Below are positions 27,501 to 37,404 of a stretch of DNA of 64,000 nucleotides, one piece after another. The notes below the pieces were generated by a model that was given only the letters and a program-made list of their open reading frames with translations, ran no database searches and was not told where the DNA came from. Position 1 is the stretch's first letter, and each line of letters opens with the position of its first letter. A program made the position numbers and the translations under genes. Where the stretch lies: NCBI RefSeq assembly GCF_037975245.1, contig NC_092577.1, positions 30,655,398-30,719,397 on the forward strand, read 5' to 3'. The stretch is from Apostichopus japonicus (Eukaryota > Echinodermata > Holothuroidea > Aspidochirotida > Stichopodidae).

Positions 27501-29637
27501 CATTACCATCGCACAAACCTGTTCCAGAAAACATTCTGCCTTTTGAAGGCCCAGGTAAGAAATAAAGTAGGCTTCTTTTTTTCTTTCTCTTTGAATGATG
27601 GTAGTGATAAGCAGATTCATGACCTTTCACATGACCATTTTAAATATATATTGCAGGGCCAAAAATATGCTAGATTATATACCCTGTTGATATGAATCGC
27701 ATCAAAATTAACATTGGAGACTTGAGAGTTACTTAAATTTTATACAAAACAGAAATGCAAAATGCTAATCTCCAGATTCATGGTAAGTCTGTGTAACTTG
27801 CTTGTGTTCTGGCATCATTGCCTGTACTCGTACCGGACCTCATGGATTATGCTCGTACCTGTACCGGTACTCGTACCCATGCTCATCCCGTACTCATATC
27901 GGTACTCGACCCAAACTTATACCCTACTTGTCCCATACTCTTACTCATGCTCGTTCCCTTCTCATTTTCGTACTTTTCCCGTATTTGTACTCGTGACAGT
28001 TTTGGAAATCCAGTGTAGATAATAGCGCAGGACTCCATAACTACAACACTACATAATGGTTCCCTGTTGCGAACCAAAGTTTTAGTCAGCCAAGTATGTT
28101 AGTTGTTCAGTATTAATATTGTATCTTTCGTCCACCATGTTGCGGTTTCCTTCTGCAAATGTTGGGGATTTTGTTTCCCGTCCACCTCGGCCTCCAGCCA
28201 TCTGTAGTCTGTTGAATCTAGGCTTTAATGTTTTCTTTTCCAAAAAATTTTGATACTCTATTTCTTTCTTAAACTATAACTGGTACTCAGTGTTTTACTC
28301 TTACTACAAGATGCTATTGGAACAATCTGGTAGGGACTCTATCTCTTTTTAGTTCATTATGATATACAAGTGTACAATAATTCATTCAGTCAAACTTTAA
28401 CTTTAATTCTTACCAAGTGAAAGTCTTTTAGAAAAAAAAGCCTTTTAATATCTTCTCTGATTTTGCAGGTCTGTCGGAAACAAGGCCTCACATGCTGCTG
28501 GGGTTGATCATCATACATAAGGATAAAACCCGCAACACTAGTCAGATTTCACCCACCCAAGTGCAACCGAGGCAGCAGAAGCTGAACAAAGAGGCCGTCC
28601 ATGCGGGCTCAAAACGACCACTGCCAGAGTCGTCTGCGAAGACCGCTGCTAAGAAGGACGAAGAGGAGAAGAGATACCTGCCTCCGGTGGTGAAGCGGGT
28701 GAAGAGCACGGATGCGGAATACGTCCCCGAGGGGCAGATGTCCGACCCCATCGTCGCCCAATATGGAAACGTCGACCCTTCCAAAATGAAGGAGGAAGAA
28801 ATAGAGCCCTACTCCCCCAGCCAGGAGGAGAGAGAGGCCCCCTACGACCCCACGGACGTCCTGGACGACTTGGCGGAGGGTAACGTCCAGAAGGCGTCCA
28901 AGGACGGAGGAGACGAACCGTATTCTCCTACCAATCCCTCAGAGCAATACCAAGGAGACTCACAGAGCACGTCTCAGGATACGCCAGACGTGGACAAGTT
29001 GAACCAACTGCTGGAGAATGTCTCCGGTAACATCACGGACATCGGGGTGACCGAGATCGCGACGGCCGCCGATGCCGCGTCAAACCTGACACAGAATCTC
29101 TTGTCATCTCTGGGCGATTCTGACCTCTCGGAGCAGCAGCAGCTACTGATACAGCTCACGCGGCAGGTCGAGGAAGCCAAGAAAGCGCTCTTGGACAAGC
29201 AGATTGAATCGTTGCAATCGGAAATCAGTAGGGCCACCAACCAGATGGCCTCCCTTCAACATACGGACCCGTTAGCAGACCCCCAACAATTAGTGGGCGA
29301 CCCCACCGGGGAAGAGGCAGGCGTTTTGAAGGTACCCGCCGATTCCAGTACCAGCGGCATGACACCGCTGGGAGAAGAGGTGGACAGGGCCCACCATCTC
29401 AGGGAGGGTCAAAACATTTACGAACCAACTCGGCCAAATTTTGGTCCCAACATGAACCCTCCTCCTCCGCCTCCTCCCCCTCCGATGGGACCAAATATGC
29501 CACCTTTCCATTGGCAGGGACCCGGTATGGGGGAACCAGGAGGAAGGCCCTTCCCTCATCCACCGGGACCGCAACGTATGATGGACCCCAGAAATAATGG
29601 TCAAGGCTGGGGTCCAAGAGGCTTTGGTGGGCCATAA
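9524..29637 (+). CDS. DIDO1/PHF3/SPOCD1-family transcription regulator (PHD, TFIIS central, SPOC), 16 coding exons
   Basis: Joined exons: 9524-9673, 14114-15089, 15455-15596, 16286-16407, 16629-16945, 17791-17853, 18906-19073, 19714-19903, 20458-20779, 21393-21552, 22390-22506, 23368-23481, 23856-24262, 25040-25196, 27266-27554, 28469-29637. All junctions are GT-AG and keep phase; the total is 4863 nt, 1620 aa plus stop. Order: acidic and serine-rich N-terminus, PHD finger (about 412-464), Lys/Glu-rich region, C-x4-C...C-x3-C motif (598-618), RS/KE-rich stretch, TFIIS central domain (about 802-914), basic coiled segment, SPOC (about 1104-1248), Pro/Gly-rich tail. This order is that of DIDO1 and PHF3, nuclear proteins that read H3K4 methylation and bind the RNA polymerase II CTD. 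Invertebrates usually have one ancestral copy, so I give no symbol. The start may be 9524 or the better-context ATG at 9533; exon 3 could also begin at 15476 in the same phase. Confidence 0.9.
14114..15089 (+). CDS. Exon 2 of the DIDO1/PHF3-like gene: acidic/serine-rich low-complexity region
   Basis: The acceptor is tgacag at 14108-14113 and the donor gtgcgt at 15090. It opens NQVTYILNDQISVLTPEQLR, an ordered-looking stretch of about 30 residues that may be a short conserved N-terminal motif. About 290 residues of Ser, Glu, Lys and Arg follow, likely disordered. Exon 1 ends in phase 0 and this exon ends in phase 1, completed by AC at 15455-15456 to give Asp. This exon carries the largest share of the N-terminal half. 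Confidence 0.85.
15455..16407 (+). CDS. PHD finger, encoded by exons 3 and 4
   Basis: Exon 3 (15455-15596) ends with LWCICKKPHDS and exon 4 (16286-16407) begins with FMICCDKCEDWFHGSC; the codon for Arg423 is split between them. Zinc ligands follow Cys4-His-Cys3: C414, C416, C428, C431, H436, C439, C459 and C462. The WFHG core and FCPNC end are classic. In DIDO1 this finger binds trimethyl-Lys4 of histone H3. The preceding exon 3 residues are very acidic (SEDE and SEWSEDEDPE). The intron between them carries an unusual inverted-repeat pair. Confidence 0.92.
15852..16043. repeat. Tandem pair of hairpins with oppositely oriented centres
   Basis: Unit 1: left stem 15852-15873 (CTTACCTGTCTCCCCACAAC...), centre 15874-15895, right stem 15896-15917. 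Unit 2: left stem 15975-15996, centre 15997-16021, right stem 16022-16043. The stems are near-identical 22 bp inverted copies. The unit 2 centre is the reverse complement of the unit 1 centre apart from a few changes. Flanking sequence (AATATCCAAACCAGTAAGTT) is repeated directly after both units, so this is a 120 bp tandem duplication in which one hairpin loop was flipped. It lies in the intron that splits the PHD finger. Confidence 0.85.
16629..16945 (+). CDS. Exon 5: Lys/Glu-rich linker
   Basis: Acceptor ttttcag at 16628, donor gtttga at 16946. About 105 residues dominated by Lys, Glu, Arg and Asp, with repeated KGE/KGK steps, likely a disordered or single-helix linker between the PHD finger and the next domain. 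Exon 6 (17791-17853, 21 residues, ending KKKKFTK) continues it. Confidence 0.85.
17865..18535. repeat. CATT/CAGT tetranucleotide microsatellite, about 670 bp
   Basis: Imperfect (CATT)n interspersed with CAGT, CTGT and CATGCTGT units, starting about 12 bp after the donor of exon 6. It creates long false open frames rich in Ser, His, Phe and Ile. It sits inside an intron of the DIDO1/PHF3-like gene. Confidence 0.95.
18906..19073 (+). CDS. Exon 7: small Cys motif of the DIDO1/PHF3-like protein
   Basis: This 56-residue exon reads LCIMTGCDSTAKPNTVYCSN and continues RCILRHAVESL: C598-x4-C603 then C614-x3-C618, followed by His622. A YCS-x2-CI-x2-H arrangement also occurs in this family between the PHD and TFIIS-like domains, and probably binds zinc. 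Phase 0 on both sides, so the exon is a self-contained module. Exon 8 (19714-19903) follows with VPVVEKHTNRLRTGLAAPT, a region that also looks conserved. Confidence 0.8.
20519..20584 (+). repeat. Coding minisatellite: 21 bp unit, three copies (ESSKERR)
   Basis: Within exon 9, the 7-residue unit E-S-S-K-E-R-R is repeated three times and followed by a partial copy (ESKD). The DNA repeats are almost identical (GAGAGCAGCAAGGAGAGGAG), which points to recent in-frame expansion. It adds to the RS/KE-rich region before the TFIIS central domain. Confidence 0.85.
20716..22506 (+). CDS. TFIIS central domain (TFS2M), end of exon 9 to exon 11
   Basis: Starting at VRQNVKKSLSDALCSR (about residue 802) and continuing through exon 10 (ANIIEEALFKLH, KYKAKYRTLIFNLRDTKNK) and exon 11 (GLFRRVVQQKIDPAKLVQMS, then ASKELAQWRE). 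The R-x-LIFNL-(R/K)D-x-KN-x-x-L pattern and the final LASKEL-x-x-WRE are the family signatures shared with TFIIS, where this three-helix domain contacts RNA polymerase II. Junctions: Arg817 is split between 20779 and 21393; exon 10 ends in phase 0. The zinc ribbon of true TFIIS is absent, as expected for DIDO1/PHF3. Confidence 0.92.
21060..21195. repeat. GGTGGTGTTCTGTTTGTA-type minisatellite in intron 9
   Basis: Seven or so imperfect copies of a roughly 20 bp G/T-rich unit (GTTTGAAGGTGGTACT / GTTTGTAGGTGGTGTTCT) alternate in two variants. Confidence 0.8.
22659..22864. repeat. 48 bp minisatellite, about four copies
   Basis: Unit of 48 bp beginning TACATATTGGTGTTCTAT and ending CTCTCCTACAGTG. 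Because 48 is a multiple of three, two overlapping false open frames run through it. Located in the intron after exon 11. Each unit contains a CCTACAG, i.e. a repeated potential 3' splice site. Confidence 0.85.
23368..24262 (+). CDS. Exons 12 and 13: post-TFIIS linker and basic helix
   Basis: Exon 12 (23368-23481) reads SLEMIVQVEEERKEVPIIKK and exon 13 (23856-24262) contains a HLFDLNCKICTG motif, resembling the D-x-NCxIC segment that follows the TFIIS-like domain in DIDO1 and PHF3. A long Lys/Glu-rich stretch follows (about residues 1020-1080), with a predicted coiled helix around EELERQEEEEARKLVAKRME. Exon 13 ends two bases into the codon for Arg1083. Confidence 0.87.
24277..24598. repeat. 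40 bp minisatellite, eight copies, starting next to the exon 13 donor
   Basis: Unit of 38-42 bp containing CCCTGGTTCAGGGGTGGACC followed by ATATGTCATGAATTTAAGA. The CCCTGGTTCAGGGG part can form a small hairpin. The array begins 14 bp after the exon 13 donor site. Confidence 0.9.
25040..28530 (+). CDS. SPOC domain, exons 14 to 16
   Basis: Exon 14 (25040-25196) begins with TPPGTPPQTPPTHEK and enters the domain at KSFWKGFLNMQDVAKFVAAA. Exon 15 (27266-27554) carries LEIRGRIPFHTVWDYFNKLK and the core ELTVLRFHVAHEEDKGLYGN. Exon 16 finishes it with RPHMLLGLIIIHKD. The (W)KG-x-(L/I)-x-M-x-x-VA start, RI-x-x-x-x-VW-Y middle and LGL-(I/V)-I end match SPOC domains. In PHF3 and DIDO1 this domain binds phosphorylated serine-2 of the polymerase II tail. 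The intron between exons 14 and 15 contains a hAT element. Confidence 0.93.
25264..26462. mobile_element. Non-autonomous hAT element, TIR TAGTGTTTRCACGGGT, 8 bp target duplication ATTTATAA
   Basis: The left end reads TAGTGTTTACACGGGTCC at 25264; the right end, on the minus strand, reads TAGTGTTTGCACGGGTTA ending at 26462. ATTTATAA flanks both sides (25256-25263 and 26463-26470), a perfect 8 bp duplication, the hAT hallmark. Subterminal GGGTACCCG repeats occur at both ends. Inside, a module containing GTAGCCTAACACCACACTAA recurs four times (about 25865, 25998, 26126, 26296). The 1199 bp body has no transposase. The internal module also occurs, inverted, in the hAT element at 58751-60490. Confidence 0.9.
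27820..28010. repeat. Degenerate TACTCGTACC-type simple repeat in intron 15
   Basis: About 190 bp of imperfect repeats of TACTCGTACC / TACTCATGCTCG. It yields three overlapping false open frames rich in Tyr, Ser, Leu and Pro. A weaker relative is seen at 35770-35870. Confidence 0.7.
28469..29637 (+). CDS. Last coding exon of the DIDO1/PHF3-like gene, disordered Pro/Gly-rich tail
   Basis: 389 codons including the stop at 29635-29637. After the SPOC end (about residue 1248) come a basic segment, an acidic YSPSQEEREAPYDPTD stretch with two related 'EPYSP' motifs, a Gln/Leu-rich helix (LLIQLTRQVEEAKKALLDKQ), a run of nine prolines at about 29459-29485, and a Gly/Pro/Arg end (GWGPRGFGGP). EPYSP/PYDP-type motifs and Pro-Gly-Arg tails also appear in DIDO1. 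GC is clearly higher here than in the surrounding introns. Confidence 0.92.
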
Positions 29638-32600
29638 GAAAAGTGGCCAGTGAGTGTCAAGAGTACTAGTGGATTTATTGTGTTACAATCGGAGAGGAAG
29701 AGAAGGAAGGAGGTCCCGTAGGTGCCGTGGACCCGGAGACTCATGGTCATGCAGTTGACATTCGAACAGCTCCCTCTATATGGCAGGAATAAAGATCCAT
29801 TACTTTCAGGATTATCTCCTAGTGAAGATTTTCTCCTTTCCACAGAAAGGGGAAAAAAGGAAAAGAAAAACAAACAATACTCCAGAAATCTCTTCCAAAA
29901 ATGACAGTTTTTATACAGAAATGTAATGATTTTGAAATGAAATATTGGTTTGGAATTGAAAATGATTACCTAGTCAATTTCTCTGAATTATGCAATCTGA
30001 AAGCATCTTCTTCCTTTGAAGAAATCAGCGTTATAAAATTGTCTCGACGTTTTAAACGCAATTAAAACTTGCCATATTTGACCCCTTCAGACACACAGAG
30101 GGTGGTGTTGTGCATAGTTCAGTATGAAAAAGGTTTGTAACTTGTATTAGTGTAACCTTTGAAGGAACAACATTCAAATGTAACATTCCAAAATGTGTGA
30201 TGTCACCAGTTGGATGAATAATATATATCTCCGACAACTTTTCATTTTGCAGAAGTCGTTAAAATTTGCTAAACATATGGGATATTGTCATGAACCATAG
30301 AATTCTTTTGTATAAGTATTAATCCACAACCAATTTCCAAAGCTGCGAAGGTATAATTTTTGCCGGTAAATACACACCCAAAGCTTCTTTTGAGAATTGC
30401 AATATGTGAGGTTTAGCAAAGAATCTTGGCCCTCTCATCTCTCTCTAAACTGCCTTCTACATTTCGCTTTTTAATGGATTGTTTACACTGAAAGTGTCTC
30501 GCTCGTGTGGCTTTTATCTGCATCAAGACAAGCTCGTTCTTAGGTTAATGTCATAAACCAGTAGGGATGGATGGGAGGGCACTTGTCCATTCGATTGGTA
30601 ACTCGTTAAATTCTGTTCGATGTCGTGATGTCATAAGTATCGTGTCTTTGAGAGAGTCGCCCGTTTTGGCAATTTGAGAAAGACTTCTGCATTTTGTCTG
30701 CCAGTGTAAAAGATAATTTATTCCTCCAAATCTTTATATGCAATAGTAAACTGTAAAACAGACTTAAAATGGCAACTCTGAGGGAGGGAGAAAATGTTGA
30801 GATAAAAATGTGATTCGATGGGAGTCGTTCAAACCGAGTATTACTGTACGAGGAAAGTGTCAATACGATTGATGCAAAAACAATATTGGGGACATTTTAA
30901 ATAGCTATGAACTCTTGCAAAATTATGTTACCCTTTATAGCATAATTGTACTCTCAGATGAATGTAATATGTTGGGAACTGCTCTCTGCTGTGCATTTAT
31001 CAAAACTGCACTGCATGGAAGCAAGCCTAATAATATTTGCAGATAATAAGGTGATTTTTAACCTAAGATATTCACAGGGTTACATCTTAATTTTACTGCT
31101 CCTAGTAAACAAGTTTTATTTGGGTTAATCTCTTGCCCTTCCCTTCCTTTCCCCCTCCCCCCTCAGTTTTCAGGGGGTGGGGGGTCACAAAAGTTGGCTG
31201 ATATCCGTCCTGGGAAGGTGTCTGAAGGGAATGGGTTTCTCCTCCCATTTTGAGAAATTCTTGTGTGTGGTAAGAATGCTTAAAATGCAAAAGTGAGCTA
31301 TCATTTATATCATTTTAACTGCATGAGTGTAGTAGAAGTTAAAGTTGTTGCCAGTGTATAAGACTTTGTAAGTGTGTATTATAAAAGTGGGGGGGGGGTG
31401 GGAATGCCACGCCCCCCATTTTGGAATAAAGTATGGACAAACTTGGGGGCGGTGGCACATTCCCACCCCCCCCACCCCATCCCTGTGGCTACTGTCCCGC
31501 TCTGGAGGGTTAACACTTCTTATGTTTCACATGCACATACCGCTTATGTACATTATATGTGCAATGTATAGTAACAAGCTTGCGAATTGTTTATGTGCAT
31601 GTTAAAAAGCAGCTCTTTGATATGAGTTGTTCAATTAATTCAATATTAAAATATCAAAATTTATCTAGCTTGACCATTCAAGTAACATTACAAATAATGG
31701 ATAAATTGTCGATGTGATGAATGCCAAATGCCAAACTCTGGGCGACAAAATGTTGAATTTAGATTTCGCTTGGTGAAAACAGGTCTTGGACAGTGTTTTG
31801 AGTTTGATACATTGCAGATTTGATATCGAATATATTCTGAAGGTTTGGAAAACTTGCTGACAATATGATAAAAAAAAGGTGCTGTTTTGCTTATAGACAT
31901 ATGAATCTGGTCTGTTGAGACAAACTTGTCGTTTGGTGATAAGTGGTGTTACAAAATTGGTAAAATAGAAATGTAACCAAGCAAGGTTGCCCTGGCAACC
32001 AAAAACGGGAATGCAAGAATAGATGAGAATGCTTCCATCTGTGCGGTGAAAGCTCAAATGCAATGTTAAATGTTGTTGTTTGAAGTAAGTGAAACACAAT
32101 CAAGGTTAATAGCGAGAGGGGGGAGGGAGGGGGATTTGTGGAATAGCACCCGCCAAGAAAAACATGTCATATGTCCCTAATTGTTGAACGCTATCAATAT
32201 TTTAATTCCTGCACTTTGTTAAGGGAGTTTAAACTCGTTGAAGGGATTTTAAACTCGTTGCAAACATGAAAACTTATAATACAGACGGGATGGGCCTCAA
32301 CTATAAAGGACAAAACCATATTATATGTAATTATAAAAATTAAAATGCCAGTGAGAAATGGGAAACCATTTGATGAGGACACAGAAAGCAAAATGTTGTT
32401 CATTAATGCCACTTTTAGCTAGAAAATGAAAAAGGCTACTAATTAGGGTCTTGTAAATGGCTGCGAGGCTCACTTACTTCAAAGTGACAAAGTAATAAGT
32501 TCATTTCGCCAATATGCCTGGTATGCATTTAGAGCGTTGTGGGATATTTCAAAGATGTTTGGGGTGGATGGGAAAATGTAATAGATTATGTGAGTGGGTT

Positions 32601-32808
32601 CCTGGGTTGGAAAGGGACCATACAGTTGTTGATAGTTGTAAATATTAATTCCAATCAGGTATTATTCAAATGCATTTTGTAGTCATGGTTTCCTTTCCTA
32701 TACCTGGGTTAATTGTCTAACCGATCTTTGTAACATTGTCTTTTTTTTTTACCTGTTCTATTTGCATCATCGACTTGGTGTCACGCTGTACAAATTGTAA
32801 AAAATAAA
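29638..32808 (+). other. Probable 3' UTR of the DIDO1/PHF3-like gene; candidate polyadenylation signals
   Basis: No gene-like frame follows the stop. AATAAA occurs at 29788, about 150 bp after the stop, at 31424-31429, and at 32803-32808, the last followed by a T/G-rich stretch (CTTGCTTACTGTTGTCAG). Which is used cannot be decided from sequence. A CCCC/GGGG-rich inverted pair near 31386-31480 (GGGGGGGGTGGGAATGCCAC and GTGGCACATTCCCACCCCCC) could form a stable hairpin in the transcript. Confidence 0.45.
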
Positions 32809-35800
32809 CAAAGGAAAACCTTGCTTACTGTTGTCAGTTTAATATATGGTTATGATCCAGTGAATATGGAATGTTTTACAGAAATTGCTTATTAGTTTAG
32901 AGAAGCAGTTTTCTTTTCATGACCAATTTAGGGAGGGAGGGAGGGGGGGGAGGGGTGGGGATATGGTCATGATATGTTTGGGACACTACAGGTGTACTTT
33001 CCAGTTCCTCAATGATGTTTTTTTTTTTTCTGGGGAAGGGTCTTAGTTATTTTGCATGGTTTACTATATTGGGATAAAAAAAAGTTACTTAGTTTCAAAC
33101 GCCTTTGGTTGAATTTCTGTTATAGACTTAAATACTACTCTGGTGCAATCTATGTGGAGGGTGATTGGGGAGGGAATTTTTATTTTACAGAGTGGGGTGG
33201 GGGAGGGGATCTTCCTGAAGTCCTTGCAGGTAAAGCATATCATACAATATGAATTAATTTACTTCTAACAGAGAAATCAAACAAATATCAAAATCTGCTT
33301 ATGTCAGCATATTTATTCTTGGAGCCTTTAAATTTGCTCATTAAAATTAGACCGATTTCATACAAAAACTGATTTCTTGATTTCAAACATACAAATGTGT
33401 AACAAGGAACTTATATTATCAAGCTAACCATATGACTCTACCCTTCTGTCCCAATCAGCAAACTTGTGTCTCAAAATGTGGCTAAATCTGTTAGTATTTA
33501 AAGCACCCTCAAAAAATAAAAAAAGGTCTTCACCGATAGATTGACCTCGTATATCACAACACCAGCACTAGTAAATGAACTTTTATATTTGGCAAAGAAA
33601 AAGTTTTATAAACAAGACTTGTAAAAATGAAGTAATATCATTTCATCAACTCGTGCATGTTGCGATAAAAATAGCGTTTCCATTGGCTCACGACATGCAA
33701 CATCCTATATCACAGGTTGGGCTATGGGGAAGTCTTGGTTCACCAGGATTTATCAAACATGGGTCGTTCTGCCTTGATCGTTCGAAGGTACATATCTGAT
33801 CTATACCATACTTTGGGAAGATGTCATTCATTCATTCATTCATTCATGTAGGATCAATTTCTATCCCCACCGAAGAACCTGGTGGGATCATTTATTATGA
33901 TACATTACCTTATGAACATTTAAATAACATGAACAATATTCATAGGATAACATTGTTAACGGCAGAGTATTAACTCATGAAATCTTTTTCCTTGTCCTTG
34001 TCCTATTAGCTATTTTCATTCTTCAGGGTTCAAAGCAATTATACTAACAGCCTGAATTTCTTGTTCCTCTTATTAGCGAACGATTGAGGATCTGTTCATA
34101 CTGTCAGTAGGAGTGCTTTTGAAGCTCCAAATGAAGGAATAAGATAGAGAGTGGTCTTAAACATTGTCCCAACTGGCTGCAATCAGGGCTGTCTTTGGCA
34201 CACAAACTGTTTCAACCTATTATAACAGGAACCAATAAGATACAAGCGTCAGGCAGACAGTGGGGAAACAATTAGTATTGACCAGTGCTGACCTAATTCA
34301 ATGTTGGGATGAAACTGCTTCTTTGGAAAGGTTTTTTAAGATGACAACTAAATACTGCTACAGATGAAAACCACAAATGGCAAGATATCGGTTTTTGTTT
34401 TTACAAGGTCAGCAGGTTGGTCATTTGGCAAACTGCCCCCCCCCCACCTCCTGCCCCCAAACAAAAAACATGCTTCATATCAACAAATTCCACTGGACAA
34501 ATATAACAACAAAATTTGCAAGTTAAACACTGATTGACTTCCACCTGAAATACAAAAGGATATTGTACTCCACAAAGATGATATTAAAATAGTTCAAACC
34601 GTCTATTCTTTTAGTAACTGTGTTTACTTACATGGTCTCACAGACACATCACCATGACTGTAAAAGGAGGGAGGGGCTTAGTTTGGTAAACACATGTATC
34701 TCATGTTTTTTGTTTTGTTTTTACAAGGAACTGATATATTTGTGTGTCATACTGTAGGGATGACCATTTGAAACAGTTACAGTATAACCGGGACCATGAT
34801 CAGGTTAACATAGCAGGTTTCAAAATGCTTTCTTGTCTGGAAAGTCGCAGCAGATGTTAATTGTGTTGATACTAAACTGAAATTGAGCCTGATATCCAAA
34901 TAATAGAGTTACATACAATGGAGATGTGACAGCAAAGTATTCCATCTATCATGCAAGATGGTTAGTGATGCAGCTTATGATAATGCGAATAACATTTTTC
35001 CATATCAGCAAATAAAAATTATATTACAGACAGCACAAACATGGACAAGACCTGCATGAAAAACTAGTAACAAGCAAATGACAAGTATGATGATTGCAAA
35101 AAAAAAAAACATCCAATTTGGTGGCAGAAACAATTCTTTTTTTTTGGTATACAAAACAGTACTTTTTGTCTTTTTAAGACAAAGCACAACAGTGGCCAGA
35201 TGTATGGAATAAAGTTTGCCAAAGACAACATTAAATAGTTGGGCAAATGATGTCAATATTACAACACAATTACTATTTGATTACTAATATCAAACAAATG
35301 TTGGAAATATCTGAATCCTACATGGGTACATTACCTTGGTCCACTACCTGTAAGGTATTGGTCCACTACTAGTAAGGGACCTTTGACAGGTCCATTACTA
35401 GTAATGAACATGGGTCCATTACTTGTGAGGTGTAAAAATTTACTTGTAAGGAAGTTGGCCCATTAGTGTATTATGGACACAGGTCTATTACTAAGTGGTC
35501 CAATATTATTAGATACGTAGGTTAACACTTTACAAGATTACCATTGGAAGAATAAATGGATGGCTATAGGCACCCTGTCCATTAAAGGGGCACAGTGTAT
35601 ATTTAACCACAACATGCACGGATAGAAATGAAAATTGAAAAGGTCTGTCATGCCAATTAGGTTACCTCTGATCTCCCAGACTCTTACAGTGAGTATGCAG
35701 CCCGTAATCTAACATAGTTAGTTTTCATGTACGTAACGTCGAATTGTACTAAAACCACCAGTCCAAAAGTGATGTACTCATGTTTGATTAAGTCTTGTAC

Positions 35801-37404
35801 TTGTACTCACACCAAGGGGAAGTCCAACTGTACTCTTGTGGTTTAACTTGTACTACAAAGTCTGTCCCCATTGGGCTATAACCCATCTCTTTTCCATATA
35901 TATCTTATATACTTCATACAATGTCATCTAAGCTATCATATATTGTGTCAGATTTACAATCAAAGGAAACTCTCTTGTATTTATCTGCTCCTGGTTGCCA
36001 TTGCATTGTTCAGACTATGGACCAAAGTAGACTTAAAAAAAAATATATAAAAAATGGATTCATTTTTGACATAGGTAATCAGATTTCATAAAATTGTGGG
36101 GGTAAAAAGTGATGCTGCCACCACACACCTATTCTGTTTAGCTTGATGATTGACGCAGCCGAGTAGAGCATTCGCGATGAAAACGAAGAAATCAAAGACC
36201 AGACGAAGAGATTAAAAAATTACACATCTTAAAACATGAAGAAGTATTTACATATGAATTTTGTACGTACAGATTAGAACTCTTAGGGACTACAGTATTT
36301 TTAAATGCCTTGTTTGAAGAATGTACACTATATACAACGAAGAAGACCGAATATACTACTGCTAGCTAATTATACGCCAATTTATTTACCTGCTATTGTT
36401 TCTTTTGCCCCCCCCCCCAACGTGGCTAGTCTTAACCATGATGTCTATGGAAGTATGTGAACACTAAAACTTAATGTGCTGCTCTCACCCCCCCACCCCC
36501 TTCCTATCCGGTATCTTCAATACTATAATATTCTCATTTTTAATGAATATTTCCTGCATTTACATTGTCATGTTTGTGTTTTTTTAACATGATACAATAT
36601 TTTTACAGTGAGTGTTATCAAGTACAGCACAGATGGATTGTACCTTAGGGAAGTGTCTTTGGGTAGTGTCCAGTTAACATCCAACCCCTACAACATGCGG
36701 GGTTGGCCAACCTCAGAAGCCCAAAACGGACCTTGACAACAAGTATTAACCATAGAAGCGCTTCTATACGTACAATATATCCTTGGTTTACTCTTGGAAA
36801 CTAATTGTACAACCAAAGTGCAGCAGTTTTTTTTTAGCTTTTTGAATGTTAGTTAACATCGTAAAATACTGAAAATACTACGGCTCCAGGTGATAAAAGA
36901 CTTCTATGAAACTTTGCATCGGCGTAGCATTTTGGCTAATATTTGTTATAGCATCTCCCTATGTGATGAGACATTATTCCTGGTCATGTCGACAGACATC
37001 AGTGACAAGGGAAAGCTGTCATCTACCCAGGATAACCTATAACTGACAGTCAGTCACCATACCCTACCCCCTTGAGGTCTCCTGTCTCCTTGGGAACTAT
37101 CACCAATCTTTCCTGGGGTTTGAGGAGATGTCCGTCAACGGTCTGCTCACCGGCTGACCCCTAATGGTCATCCGACACACTCCTCTGACCGCTTGCAGTC
37201 CCCCCATCTTCATCATCCCAGGCAGGCAGGGTCCAAAGCATCTATGGCGTCCATATTTATATACTGTTGTAATATGTACAACTCCTCGTCCATGCTGCTG
37301 CTTTGCTGCTGCTCAAGGGGCCGCCGCTACTACAACATGCCTTTAACATTCAGACAGACCCGATTCATTCGTTAGTGGGTGTCTGTCCCATTTATAACTC
37401 CCGA
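32809..37404. other. Intergenic region between convergent genes, including the RAD21 3' UTR
   Basis: No coding exon recognised. The part nearest 37404 must contain the RAD21 3' UTR; TTTATT at 36381-36386 (AATAAA on the minus strand) is one candidate polyadenylation signal. A degenerate 'TCCATTACTAGTAAGG' repeat lies at about 35326-35500, poly-C runs at 34435 and 36411, and (CATT)n at 33828-33846. Confidence 0.45.
35326..35500. repeat. Degenerate tandem repeat of GGTCCATTACTAGTAAGG
   Basis: At least six imperfect copies of a GGTCCA(C/T)TACT(A/T)GTAAGG-like unit of variable spacing (16-35 bp). Confidence 0.6.

Noticed and set aside
29290..29604. Minus-strand frames of 78-104 codons
   Set aside because: Antisense of the last coding exon of the DIDO1/PHF3-like gene.
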